Origin: Lutraria lutraria
Lineage: Eukaryota; Mollusca; Bivalvia; Venerida; Mactridae
Reading direction: 5' to 3'
DNA: 64,000 bases
Assembly: GCA_964023205.1 (NCBI GenBank)
Contig: OZ026843.1
Span: forward strand, 10,583,093-10,647,092
The notes beneath the pieces are model-generated. The model saw nothing but the letters and a program-made list of their open reading frames with translations. It was not told where the DNA came from and searched no databases. The translations under genes and the position numbers were made by a program. Below are positions 40,653-51,800 of this stretch, in pieces. Numbering within the stretch: position 1 is the first letter of the stretch; the number at the start of each line of letters is the position of its first letter.

Positions 40653-43644
40653 TTAATATCTTCCTCGTCTTTGATGATGATACGAAGACCCTCCATGTCG
40701 ATCTCTATCTCGTCGATAATTTTGAATCACCTGCTCCTGTTTCTGTAATACTTTTTGTCGGCGAGATTCAAAACTGTCATTATGCGAACCTCTATCATTA
40801 TAACTACTTGGACTGCTTCGGTTATCATCGTGGCCTCTATCAACCCCACCTCGACTTCTGTCTCTTGAGCGGTTATCTCTTCTCCGATCATCTTCTCTAT
40901 CGCGATCTCTTTCACCTGAACTACTACTAAGATCAGATCCATGCCAAGTATGAGATCTGTGAAAACTTGGAGGAGTTCCTCCAGATGTTTGATTCCCAAA
41001 AGGCTGGACAACCATGTATGGGTTTTGTGGCATAACATTCATTTGTATGTTTTGCATATTCATGTATGGATTTTGTACATTTTGAGGCTGATTACTTTGA
41101 TAAGGGTTCATCACAGTTCTGAACTGTCCCTGAACTGCCATCTGTTGTTGTTGTTGCTGTTGTACTTGTTGTTGCTGTTCCTGTTGCTGCTGCTGGTGTA
41201 CAGATCCTGTAAGAAAAAAACGCATATAATTTACAAACTTATTGAAAACAAAAAGCAACATGGAAACAAATTCAAGCTTTAACAATCAGTACAGCATACA
41301 TGTATAGTATTAATTCATAATTCACACAATAGCTAACAAGGCTTTTCTAAGATTTGACCTGGTGACCCAGTTTTTGTTCCAAGATGACCCAAGTTCAAAC
41401 TTATCCAAAATATCATTAGATATTTGTATGCGAGCTATATCAAAAGGGAGTGTGACAAATTATTTGATAATAGTTTATCATTGTTATTTCTCACGCCATA
41501 ACTTTGTGTCCTAGTTATCATAGAGCAATTTTGTATGAATACTTACTGAAATAATACTTCAAAACAATCAAAGAATATCTATATAAACAAGAGGGCCATG
41601 ATGGCCCTATAAATTTGCTCACCAGAAAAAAAGACTAATTGCAAATTGACCCCAGGGTTGAGTCAAATTTGACTCAGGAATTTAACAAACTAAGTACAGG
41701 TCTATTAGACAATGTTTCAAACCAAATATCATAGCTCAAGGACTTGTGGTTTCCGACAAGAAGATTAAAAAATTATTCTTATACATCAGACTACATAAAA
41801 TCAAGTTACCCCCAGGGAAGTGCCAAAATTTTGATCCCTGGCCATCAATTGAATAGACATCCACTAGATGATGCTACACACCAAACATTGTATAAGGCAT
41901 TGTGGTTTTGGACAAGAAGATTTTTAAGGATTTTCATATTCTACATGTAATTATTTTTTAAAACACTTTTGTAGAGCTTCATGAAAGGAACATCCCTGTT
42001 AAGTTACAATGAAATTGGCTAACTGCTTAAGGAGATGTTGACCGAATGATGCACTGACTGACATGTACATCGCGCAATCACAATAGCTTGTCTTGAGCAT
42101 ATTGTGCTCTGGTGAGCTAAAAACAAAACAACATACGCAATATATGTCATATGTATGAGCGACAGCTCACAATAGTTGACCACTATGAAGTGATGTGACT
42201 CTACTAACTATCAGAGCAGGTACTACTTAAGGATGTGAATCTATAGCTTTAGGCGATTAAACTGACTACAATGACTCTACTACCTAAAAACAATCAAATG
42301 TACACATCTAAATGTGCTAAGGATGGGATTCTATGTGGTATACTGGTAATGTACTGGACTACTGACGAAAGGTTAAGTTGTGAGTTCGATTCTGAGCTCT
42401 GCCTTTCGAATTACTCAGATACACTTTTTCAGAGTCCCCATTCCAACTACAGAGCCAAGTACTGTGTTAAGACAGAAAATAACAGGAATATGGGCAAGGT
42501 GTGTATCGGTGCTTTACATCAGACACGATAAAGAACTGGTCAGGAAAAAACTATTAAAAAAGTGTAGGCATATAAATGCCCTGTATTTTATCTCCACTTC
42601 TCTAGGGCGGCTCTGAAATGACCATAGCTGTCAAATGACCCAATTAAACAACGAATTAATAAAGTGCGCTAAGACAAGGTGTGTTTTACCGTTACCTGTG
42701 TTTTACTACATTCTTAATTCCTTCAACTTACCAGGCCTTGTTTGCAGCTTTATATTTCTTCCATACAGTTGTGTTCCTTCCATCAGTTTAATTGTGTATG
42801 GAACAGATTCAACATGACAGAATTGTACAAATGCAAATGATTTTTGTCTTCCATCTCTTTCTTTGGCAATCCTGACACTTTCCAAAGGTCCAGCCTACAA
42901 AGACATAGAAGTTATAATTTATCAATGCACTACTACCAAAGTATGAACATATTTTATTGATTGTTATAAGGACTGTTCATAAAATAGTTAAAATTTAAAT
43001 ACAGCAATATGTTTGGAAATCACTATTTAAATCGACATTATGACCTCGTGACGCTAAAATACTTTGTGTCGCTTTATAGTGAGACCGTTGGAAATAAATG
43101 GATATATTTCAGATCAATGTGACACTAAATTTATGACTTTATGTCTTTAATCAACATAACGTGATTTGGCTGTAAGTCAAATAGAATCGTGAGTCTGAAG
43201 ATTCTTCTTCAAGAAAGTTGATAATGCAAACGTGTCAAACACAACTCAAGACTAAAAATACCAAAATATTTGGGGGGGGGGGAGGTTGTGGACGATTAGA
43301 CTTGGGGCCGAGTTCACCTGAGACCGATTAGTCTGCAATTCAAATATATTTCTGATATCTATCCCTCAGCCTCAACAATAAATATGTAACTAAATTTACT
43401 ACACAAAGAAAGTATAAATAGCACTCGATAACCTGTTTTGCGCACAGGTTCAGATTTTGAATTTTTACACCCTCCCGGGACGGGGGTTAGACTTGAGGCC
43501 GCTTTGACCTGCTTCAGAATCGACAAAGCTTGGCAATCACAGGGTAATTGAGCTTTCATTTACCTGTAGGAAGAGCTCGTATAAAATATCTTCCGAAACT
43601 TCCGGCAGATTGCCAACCCATAAAGTTTTATCCACCTCCGACAT
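40653..43644 (-). CDS. RBM7: RNA-binding protein RBM7 (NEXT complex subunit)
   Basis: Three exons on the minus strand: 43564-43644, 42732-42894 and 40653-41206, all in phase, giving 265 residues (human 266). A single RRM fills residues about 7-82: RNP2 is LWVGNL and RNP1 is KSFAFVQF, followed by GTQLYGRNIKLQTRPG. In known animals RBM7 joins MTR4 and ZCCHC8 in the nuclear exosome targeting complex, which sends promoter upstream transcripts and snRNA extensions for decay. The C-terminal part starts with a glutamine-rich tract (HQQQQQEQQQQVQQQ and on), then NPYM repeats, and ends in an RD/RS-like basic stretch (GERDRDREDDRRRDNRSRDR). The paralogue RBM11 is an alternative, but the length and the RRM favour RBM7. 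The 109-codon open frame on the other strand is a shadow. Confidence 0.9.
41587..42122. mobile_element. GAGGGCCATGATGG element, copy 1 (RBM7 intron)
   Basis: Begins ACAAGAGGGCCATGATGGCC and ends GTGCTCTGGTGAGCTAAAA. The body repeats phrases such as 'accccagggttgagtcaaat' and 'gatgctacacaccaaa'. A second copy with the same ends is at 46967-47488. It is non-coding. Confidence 0.75.
42325..42440 (+). mobile_element. tRNA-like SINE head (RBM7 intron)
   Basis: The A-box-like 'tggtatactggtaat' (42336-42350) and the B box GAGTTCGATTC (42382-42392) have tRNA-like spacing. The following sequence ('tgagctctgcctttcg') does not match the SINE at 22801, so this may be another family. Confidence 0.5.
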
Positions 43645-44249
43645 AGCTGTGTATACAACTCAATGTGTTTTTGTCAACAATGGACACCTATCATAAACTG
43701 GTTCCCGTTCTAAGTTGCAGTGCACCAAAGGGTACTGCACATCTAGATTTAAACGGGAACCATTTATTGAACGAACAGAGGGGAGAGTTACTTCTCTTCG
43801 ACCATTTTATATTTAAGTAACACAACGATTTATATCTTGAAAGAACGACGTTTTTATTAAAAACCTTAATTATGTACAATAATCCATAGGGGACTAGTAC
43901 GTTGTGCATAGTGATAGTGTAAAATGGCAACACGGACCAAAAACACGTTTATCATATAGATTCTAACAACGTACTAGCCCCCTATATGCAATAATCCATT
44001 ATATATGTGTAGTAGAGTTTTTTGTCACACGTTAAAAAACATATTATATATAAAATAAAACGTATCCAAAATACAACAGAAAGAAAACTCAATGAAAATG
44101 GAATTGATACCAATTATATAGATAGATAAATCAATCAATGAATGTATGATATTTATAAGTTCTTATAATTGTGAACTCATGATATCCCATAATTACGTAT
44201 ATATATATTCAGTTTTTATCCTGTTGCAAAATAATGCTATATATATAAC

Positions 44250-44293
44250 CAAAGACCTATACGTACATCCATACATTGTATGTATAGGTCTTT
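44250..44293. repeat. hairpin AAAGACCTATAC / GTATAGGTCTTT, copy 2
   Basis: The outer arms are identical to those at 35537, with a different inner loop ('gtacatccatacattgta'). Confidence 0.7.
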
Positions 44294-44519
44294 GATATAA
44301 TCTGAAAGCCTAAATGTGATTGATTTATCTATTTCCTTTAAATTGTTTACCTTTAATTATTGCTGCCATGATGCAATAACCCCTCTGAAATGTTTAATGT
44401 ATTAAATTTTGTAACTGTAATAAACTAAGTTTATATTTATACTACTATAATTTGTCAACTGTGAAACTTCTCAAATTACACATTGTCTTTCAGCTTTTTT
44501 ACGCCTGTTATAACACATA

Positions 44520-44710
44520 TTTATCATGTTTTATAGTCGGTTGTACCAGGGATATAGCATCCCTGGTTGTACATAAATAAAACTTATCTTATTTGACAAG
44601 TGGTGCTATATATCTCGCCAGATGCAGAGATGCTATATTACATCCCTGCCAGCTAGAACACACAATTTCAAATCTTCAAATCAGGGACGCTGTATTACAG
44701 GACATAATTT
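44520..44710. repeat. repeat-like segment with palindrome
   Basis: Contains the palindromic 'accagggatatagcatccct' and near-repeats 'gatgctatattacatccctg' and 'gacgctgtattacaggacat'. The 69-codon open frame over it is not supported as a gene. Confidence 0.35.
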
Positions 44711-44965
44711 TCTGGCGAGTTTTGAGGCAGTTTTCTATCTCATTTAGTTGGGGCGCGCTTCAGATCGAATATAATAATATTAATTGCATGAACGCTATTT
44801 AATTGAATGATAATTCATTTCTATCAACGATCGGGAACCTTTAGGAAGGCACTCCCCCTGAAGTGATAGCAATTACTTTTTCTAAATTTAAGAGTCTGCA
44901 TGTGTCTATATATATAACTTATGAATGGTCAGCGTTTTCTTTCTGTGGTTAATATAGGTGAAGTA

Positions 44966-45284
44966 TAAAACATGGCGCCTCTCTAGATTTTAGTATAAAT
45001 TAAAGGAAAACATGGCCCCCTATCAACTTTTCTGTTTGTAGTTGGATAAGAATTCATATGCGTGTGAGCACTGCATAGATCATTTTGATATATGCTTAAT
45101 TGTATGTATTGGAAAATCTATATATATGTTTTACAATATTAATAATATTGATGTTTGTATTATATGAATGAAAATAGCACAAAATTAATATCCAACAAGA
45201 AACAAAAAAGTTTATAGGGGGGGGGGGGGGGGCATGTTTTCCTTCAAATTTGTACTAAAATCTATAGAGGCGCCATGTTTTTTA
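44966..45284. mobile_element. MITE-like element with about 58-bp terminal inverted repeats and a G run
   Basis: The left end 'aaaacatggcgcctctctag' continues through 'aaaggaaaacatggcccccta'. The right end is its reverse complement, 'catgttttccttcaaatttg' through 'tatagaggcgccatgttt'. A run of about 16 G at 45217-45232 corresponds to a C5 in the left arm. Confidence 0.75.
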
Positions 45285-45417
45285 CCCGCCCGCTGAGAAA
45301 TAGCCTGAACAACTTCTAAATAATATTATACATTATATAATCAAAGCACTGAGAGTACTGCCAAGAACGAAGTTTACATTATTTTAGATAAAATCAGCCT
45401 TAAAAATTAAATTAAGG

Positions 45418-45787
45418 CCTGTCCCTGTCGAGAATTTATTTAAATTATTCATAAATTGTTCATGACCTACAAATTGGACATAAAGTTCATGAACAAATGA
45501 ACACAAAAAAATATGAACCTTGGCAGTCTTTCATCAAAAATGTGTTGTTCATTAAGTTTGTGAATTATTCTGATGAGCCTTTGATTAATAATTCAAGAAA
45601 CTTCCTGAATAGATCATGAACTTATGATGTTCATGAACAGTTAGTTAGGTTTCATGAATTGTTCACGGACTTCAGTTGATGAACAATAAAACTTGGGTTC
45701 ATGAACTGTTGATGAGTAATATTGATAAACCTTTGATGAACAATTCGTGAAACTTCATAAACTGTTCAAATTCTCAACAGGGGTGTT
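45418..45787. mobile_element. MITE-like element with internal TTCATGAAC repeats
   Basis: Terminal inverted repeats: left CCCTGTCGAGAATTT, right AAATTCTCAACAGGG (one mismatch). The interior repeats variants of the palindrome GTTCATGAAC about ten times, including 'aaattgttcatgacc' and 'aaagttcatgaacaaatgaa'. Confidence 0.75.
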
Positions 45788-46458
45788 ATCTTAATTATAA
45801 ATTAGAATTTGAGGGTCAAGTATAGTCTTGAAAAAAATGTACATCTTTAAGCCAATTAACCACAATTATCAAGGAAAAGCTACACTCTGATGAAAAGTCA
45901 TGACATGCAGTGAGAAATTACTAGCTGAAAACCAAAACAATTTCAGTACCTTCAGCGCTTTGATTTGTATACACACATTGAACTGTATAAACCGTCTGTA
46001 CTGAACTTCTGACCGTGTCATTATGTGTAAACTCTACACTGAGATTGTGGCACTACTTTTGTGAATGCAACTACTTCCAGTATGTAGTAACTCTTGTCAC
46101 CAGGACATAATATGAACGAACTTTAGTGTGGATGCATGAATACTTACATATACTTGTTAGTTTTACAGTTTAAAGTGCTTTCAAAATCAACAGAATCCTG
46201 CAATATATCTCCAACATTCATCAAAACTGCAGTCTGTAATGCATATTTCATACAAGTGATACTATTTTTCAATATGGATGAGAGGTGTCATTGTTTTCTC
46301 GCTAAAAAGTGGTGTATATACCTGTAGGAACTCTGTTCCTAATAACTCAGGACAAAACCTGCTGAGAACATGTATACATGCACAACTTGAGTTACTATAC
46401 TCATCGCTCCTGTGAAGTTTCATTGAATTCCTGCAAGGAGTTGCAGAGAAATAGTGCA

Positions 46459-46727
46459 TAGTTAATTCCCACGTCTACAATATTTACCTCCCTTGGCGGC
46501 CATCTTGATTGGCAAATTTCCTATTCGCTTAATAGATAAAATCAGATAATTGGTTATTAATCAACTCAATTTATAAAAGGTAACTTTTAACCATGAAGTT
46601 GCTAGAGCCATAAGCACATCAGGTTTAAGAAAATGTAGTTGTCACATATGAATATCTTCTAACGATACTTGTTGAATTTGCCTTTCAAGATGACTGCCAA
46701 GGGAGGTAAATATTGTAGATGAAATTA
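46459..46727. mobile_element. MITE with YY1-like terminal repeats, copy 3
   Basis: Ends 'tttacctcccttggcggcca' and 'actgccaagggaggtaaata'. The interior is the reverse complement of the copy at 39007. Confidence 0.8.
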
Positions 46728-46966
46728 ATCCAAGTGCAAATTAACCTGCTTAATGCATGCACAACTAGACTTACTACTTATCACTTAGGTGAAATTTCAT
46801 TGAATTCGCAAGACCCCACAGCCAAGCGTGAATTCAATATATAGCCCCCATGCATATATTTCATATCTGGGGGTATAAAACTAACCACAGACAATGCTAT
46901 ACAAACTAGAAATGACCATAAGACACATATTACAAATGTTTATTACTATAATATATATACATACAA

Positions 46967-47488
46967 ACAAGAGGGCCATGATGGGCTATACATGACTACA
47001 TAAATCAAGTGACCCCGGGGTGGGCCATTCTTGACTCCGGGACCATCATTTGAACGAACTTGGCAGTGGTCCACTAGAGAATGTTACATCTGAAATATCT
47101 AAGCTCTAGGCACAGGACGATTTTTAAAAAAAATCCTATATAAGGCCATGTAAAAATCAATTAAACCCTGGGGTGGAGCCAATTTTGACACCAGGGACAT
47201 AACTTGAACAATTACGTACAGGTCCACCAGATGATGCTATACACCAAATATCTAAAGTCTAGGCAATGCAGTTTCTGACAAGAATATTTTGGACAAGAAT
47301 ATTTTTTCAAGTTTTTCCTATTGGTTGCCATAGCAACCAGATTTTTTAATGAAATTAATTTTTTTAACAACTTTAGTAGTGCTTCATGCAAGGAAAGTCC
47401 CTGTTGAGTTTCGTTTAAATTAACCAACTGCTTAAGAAGATGCTTAAAGCAATTGTTGACGCCCTTGTGCTCTGGTGAGCTAAAAAAG
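46967..47488. mobile_element. GAGGGCCATGATGG element, copy 2
   Basis: Begins ACAAGAGGGCCATGATGGGC and ends TGTGCTCTGGTGAGCTAAAA. The interior shares 'cagatgatgctatacaccaa' with copy 1. Confidence 0.75.
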
Positions 47489-47804
47489 ATTACGACTAAA
47501 CTACTTAAACAAAAAAAGTTACAGCCATCCTAAAAAATTTTTGTTTCGGGTAACCGTGGTATAGGTAGGTAGGAATATCTTTTTAAATTTCTTTTTTTGC
47601 GTATGACCCAAAATGCTACTTATATAATGAAAAAAAAATTACCGGAGAGACCAAAAAGTATGACAGGGCCGTTCATGATGAGTATGTAGCGTAAACCTTA
47701 ACAAAATATCTTTTAAGTAATGGTTAAAATATAGTGTCTTTTAAGGATAATAAGTCATGATGGTTTCACATACATATGTACTCTGAATTCTAGGTAAAGA
47801 CAAA

Positions 47805-47930
47805 ATGTGGCCTTTATTGTCAGGTGACGTTTATTCAGGGGTGATTTTTTATTAATAAAGGTTAGTAAATGAATCGCTTCTATTCACAGGGTGGACTTTA
47901 TTTGGAGGTGGACGCTGACACAGGTTTGAC
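47805..47930. mobile_element. TACAGTCAA-family MITE relic
   Basis: Carries 'aaatgtggcctttattgtca' and ends 'gctgacacaggtttgact', the reverse of the family's usual left end. Confidence 0.5.
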
Positions 47931-47950
47931 TTTTTAAGACGCCATTAATT

Positions 47951-47960
47951 TATATATATA
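47951..47960 (+). promoter_or_regulatory. TATA-like element upstream of 48079
   Basis: TATATATATA lies about 120 bases before the ATG at 48079, leaving room for a start site and short leader. In such an AT-rich genome this could be chance. Confidence 0.25.
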
Positions 47961-48078
47961 GTAAGACGGACTCCACCAAACTGTTAAAAATAGTCTGTTT
48001 CTTTCCTCAGCTATTTCAAGCATTCTTCCGTTCTTCTCTTACGCATTCATCCTGCTGTTGCTGTCCTGAACAAAAGAC

Positions 48079-48279
48079 ATGAACCAGTCAGTAGCATCAC
48101 CGCTTGTTCTTCTCTTCTTGATTATAGGTGTTGCAGGGATGCACTCATCAGTGGAAGGCGATCCTGATCTTGTAGGTGAAGGTTGTCCTTATCTGCAGGA
48201 TACGGCAATGGTGACTTCCCACTTCTTTCATTTCCCACTGAGTGACTTACAACACATTCAGAAGATACTAAATGTATAA
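48079..48279 (+). CDS. possible first exon of a secreted protein
   Basis: The 66-codon frame begins MNQSVASPLVLLFLIIGVAG, which looks like a signal peptide (short polar start, leucine/isoleucine core, small residues near a likely cleavage site). A TATA-like box lies upstream, and a good donor (GTAG|GTGAAG, about 48176) could end the exon after roughly 32 codons, in which case the later residues are intronic. As a complete protein it has only one cysteine and no recognisable domain. If the exon is real, the large minisatellite to the right would lie in its intron or downstream flank. I cannot show it is transcribed. Confidence 0.3.
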   Translation: MNQSVASPLVLLFLIIGVAGMHSSVEGDPDLVGEGCPYLQDTAMVTSHFFHFPLSDLQHIQKILNV

Positions 48280-48627
48280 AAAAAGAAAAATTTGCCAGCA
48301 ATTCTTTGCAAATGGACATTATGTACACTTAAGAAAACATTTATAGTCATTCAAATTCTTGACGGTCAATCAACATTGATTTTTGATATTAACCTAGCTC
48401 AGTTAAAAATACTTCAAATTAATGGGAAATTTTCGTACATACTTTCGCTTGTATATATGTAGCTACCTAGCTGTTATGATCATAATATGCAAATAAATAC
48501 ACACACCATGCACATGCTTGTATTTTGTTTTAAACAAATCAACTGATCTAATTCAATGATCAGCAGACGTTAAGGTTTATTATCAATTTGCAAACTTTTA
48601 GGCAACTCAGCTAAATTGCCTAAACGT

Positions 48628-48783
48628 TCACTGGCATGGCATGACCGCTGGATCCCATGCTAGTATTTCATCCATGGCATTATAATACAACCAGTTACGC
48701 CGTCCCGGACCTAACTCTTCTGATTTAAATCTGTTATAAATCTGTTGCAACCTGAGGATATGGCTGGAAGGGTACTTGGACAT
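48628..48783 (-). pseudogene. Myb/SANT-like domain remnant
   Basis: The minus-strand frame from the ATG at 48783 has 51 codons and reads IYNRFKSEELGPGRRNWLYY, then NAMDEILAWDPAVMP. The G-rr-W-yy-aMDEIL-dPav-P pattern resembles the last helix of MADF/Myb-SANT-like DNA-binding domains found in animal transcription factors and in PIF/Harbinger-type transposon accessory proteins. The first two thirds of the domain are missing; upstream the frame runs straight into the minisatellite. It could be a final exon of a real gene or a transposon fragment. The assignment is by eye only. Confidence 0.35.
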
Positions 48784-48810
48784 TACAGTGTGAGTGTGGT
48801 ACCAGAGTGC

Positions 48811-51800
48811 AGGACATGGTCTCGGACTGGAGAATGCATGACCGGACAACCTGGGGAGGACATGGTCTCAGACTGGAGAATGCATGACCAGACAACTTGG
48901 GGAGGACATGGTCTCGGACTGGAGAATGCATGACCGGAGAACCTGGGGGGGACATGGTCTCGGACTGGAGAATGCATGACCGGGCAACCGCGGAGGGGGG
49001 AACATGGTCTCTGACTGGAGAATGCATCACCGGGCAACCGCGGAGGGGGGAACATGGTCACGGACTGGAGAATGCATGACCGGACAACCTGAGGAGGACA
49101 TGGTCTCGGACTGGAGAATGCATGACCGGGCAACCGGGGAGGGGGGGACATGGTCTCGGACTGGAGAATGCATGACCGGGCAACCGGGGAGTGGGGAACA
49201 TGGTCTCGGACTGGAGAAAGCATGACCGGACAACCTAGGGGGGACATGGTCTCGGACTGGAGAATGCATGACCGGACAACCTGGGGAGGACATGGTCTCG
49301 GACTGGAGAATGCATGACCGGCAAACCGGGGAGGGGGGAACATGGTCTCGGACTGGAGAATGCATGACCGGACAACCTGGGGAGGACATGGTCTCGGACT
49401 GGAGAATGCATGACCGGACAACTTGGGGAGGACATGGTCTCGGACTGGAGAATGCATGACCGGGCAACCGGGGAGTGGGGAACATGGTCTCGGACTGGAG
49501 AAAGCATGACCGGACAACCTGGGGAGGACATGGTCTCGGACTGGAGAATGCATGACCGGGCAACCGGGGAGGACATGGTCTCGGACTGGAGAATGCATGA
49601 CCGGACAACCTGGGGAGGACATGGTCTCGGACTGGAGAATGCATGACCGGGCAACCGGGGAGGACATGGTCTCGGACTGGAGAATGCATGACCGGACAAC
49701 CTGGGGGGGACATGGTCTCGGACTGGAGAATGCATGACCGGACAACCTGGGGAGGACATGGTCTCGGACTGGAGAATGCATGACCGGACAACCTGGGGAG
49801 GACATGGTCTCGGACTGGAGAATGCATGACCGGACAACCTGGGGAGGACATGGTCTCGGACTGGAGAATGCATGACCGGGCAACCGGGGAGGGGGGAACA
49901 TGGTCTCGGACTGGAGAATGCATGACCGGACAACCTGGGGAGGACATGGTCTCGGACTGGAGAATGCATGACCGGGCAACCGGGGAGGGGGGGACATGGT
50001 CTCGGACTGGAGAATGCATGACCGGACAACCTGGGGGGGACATGGTCCCGGACTGGAGAATGCATGACCGGACAACCTGGGGAGGACATGGTCTCGGACT
50101 GGAGAATGCATGACCGGGCAACCGGGGAGGGGGGAACATGGTCTCGGACTGGAGAATGCATGACCGGACAACCTGGGGGGGACATGGTCCCGGACTGGAG
50201 AATGCATGACCGGACAACCTGGGGAGGACATGGTCTCGGACTGGAGAATGCATGACCGGGCAACCGGGGAGGGGGGAACATGGTCTCGGACTGGAGAATG
50301 CATGACCGGACAACCTGGGGAGGACATGGTCTCGGACTGGAGAATGCATGACCGGGCAACCGGGGAGGGGGGAACATGGTCTCGGACTGGAGAAAGCATG
50401 ACCGGACAACCTGGGGGGACATGGTCTCGGACTGGAGAATGCATGACCGGGCAACCGGGGCGTGGGGAACATGGTCTCGGACTGGAGAAAGCATGACCGG
50501 ACAACCTGGGGGGGACATGGTCTCGGACTGGAGAAAGCATGACCGGACAACCTGGGGGGAACATGGTCTCGGACTGGAGAAAGCATGACCGGGCAATCTG
50601 GGGGGGACATGGTCTCGGACTGGAGAAAGCATGACCGGACAACCTGGGGAGGACATGGTCTCGGACTGGAGAATGCATGACCGGACAACCTGGGGGGGAC
50701 ATGGTCTCGGACTGGAGAAAGCATGACCGGACAACCTGGGGGGGACATGGTCTCGGACTGGAGAATGCATGACCGGGCAACCGGGGCGTGGGGAACATGG
50801 TCTCGGACTGGAGAAAGCATGACCGGACAACCTGGGGGGGACATGGTCTCGGACTGGAGAAAGCATGACCGGACAACCTGGGGGGGACATGGTCTCGGAC
50901 TGGAGAAAGCATGACCGGACAACCTGGGGAGGACATGGTCTCGGACTGGAGAATGCATGACCGGGCAACCGGGGAGGGGGGAACATGGTCTCGGACTGGA
51001 GAATGCATGACCGGGCAACCGGGGAGGGGGGAACATGGTCTCGGACTGGAGAATGCATGACCGGGCAACCGGGGAGGGGGGAACATGGTCTCGGACTGGA
51101 GAAAGCATGACCGGGCAACCTGGGGGGGACATGGTCTCGGACTGGAGAATGCATGACCGGACAACCGGGGAGTGGGGAACATGGTCTCGGACTGGAGAAA
51201 GCATGACCGGACAACCTGGGGGGGACATGGTCTCGGACTGGAGAATGCATGACCGGGCAACCTGGGGGGGACATGGTCTCGGACTGGAGAATGCATGACC
51301 GGACAACTTGGGGAGGACATGGTCTCGGACTGGAGAAAGCATGACCGGGCAACCGGGGAGGGGGGAACATGGTCTCGGACTGGAGAATGCATGACCGGGC
51401 AACCGGGGAGGGGGGAACATGGTCTCGGACTGGAGAAAGCATGACCGGACAACCTGGGGGGGACATGGTCTCGGACTGGAGAATGCATGACCGGGCAACC
51501 TGGGGGGGACATGGTCTCGGACTGGAGAAAGCATGACCGGACAACCTGGGGGGAACATGGTCTCGGACTGGAGAAAGCATGACCGGGCAATCTGGGGGGG
51601 ACATGGTCTCGGACTGGAGAATGCATGACCGGACAACCTGGGGGGGACATGGTCTCGGACTGGAGAAAGCATGACCGGACAACCTGGGGGGGACATGGTC
51701 TCGGACTGGAGAATGCATGACCGGGCAACCGGGGCGTGGGGAACATGGTCTCGGACTGGAGAAAGCATGACCGGACAACCTGGGGGGGACATGGTCTCGG

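Noticed and set aside
40601..41282. Plus-strand open frames of 109 and 113 codons
   Set aside because: They are antisense to the last exon of RBM7; the leucine-rich product mirrors its CAG/CAA repeats.
44593..44802. 69-codon open frame
   Set aside because: It overlaps a palindromic, internally repeated segment and has no domain.
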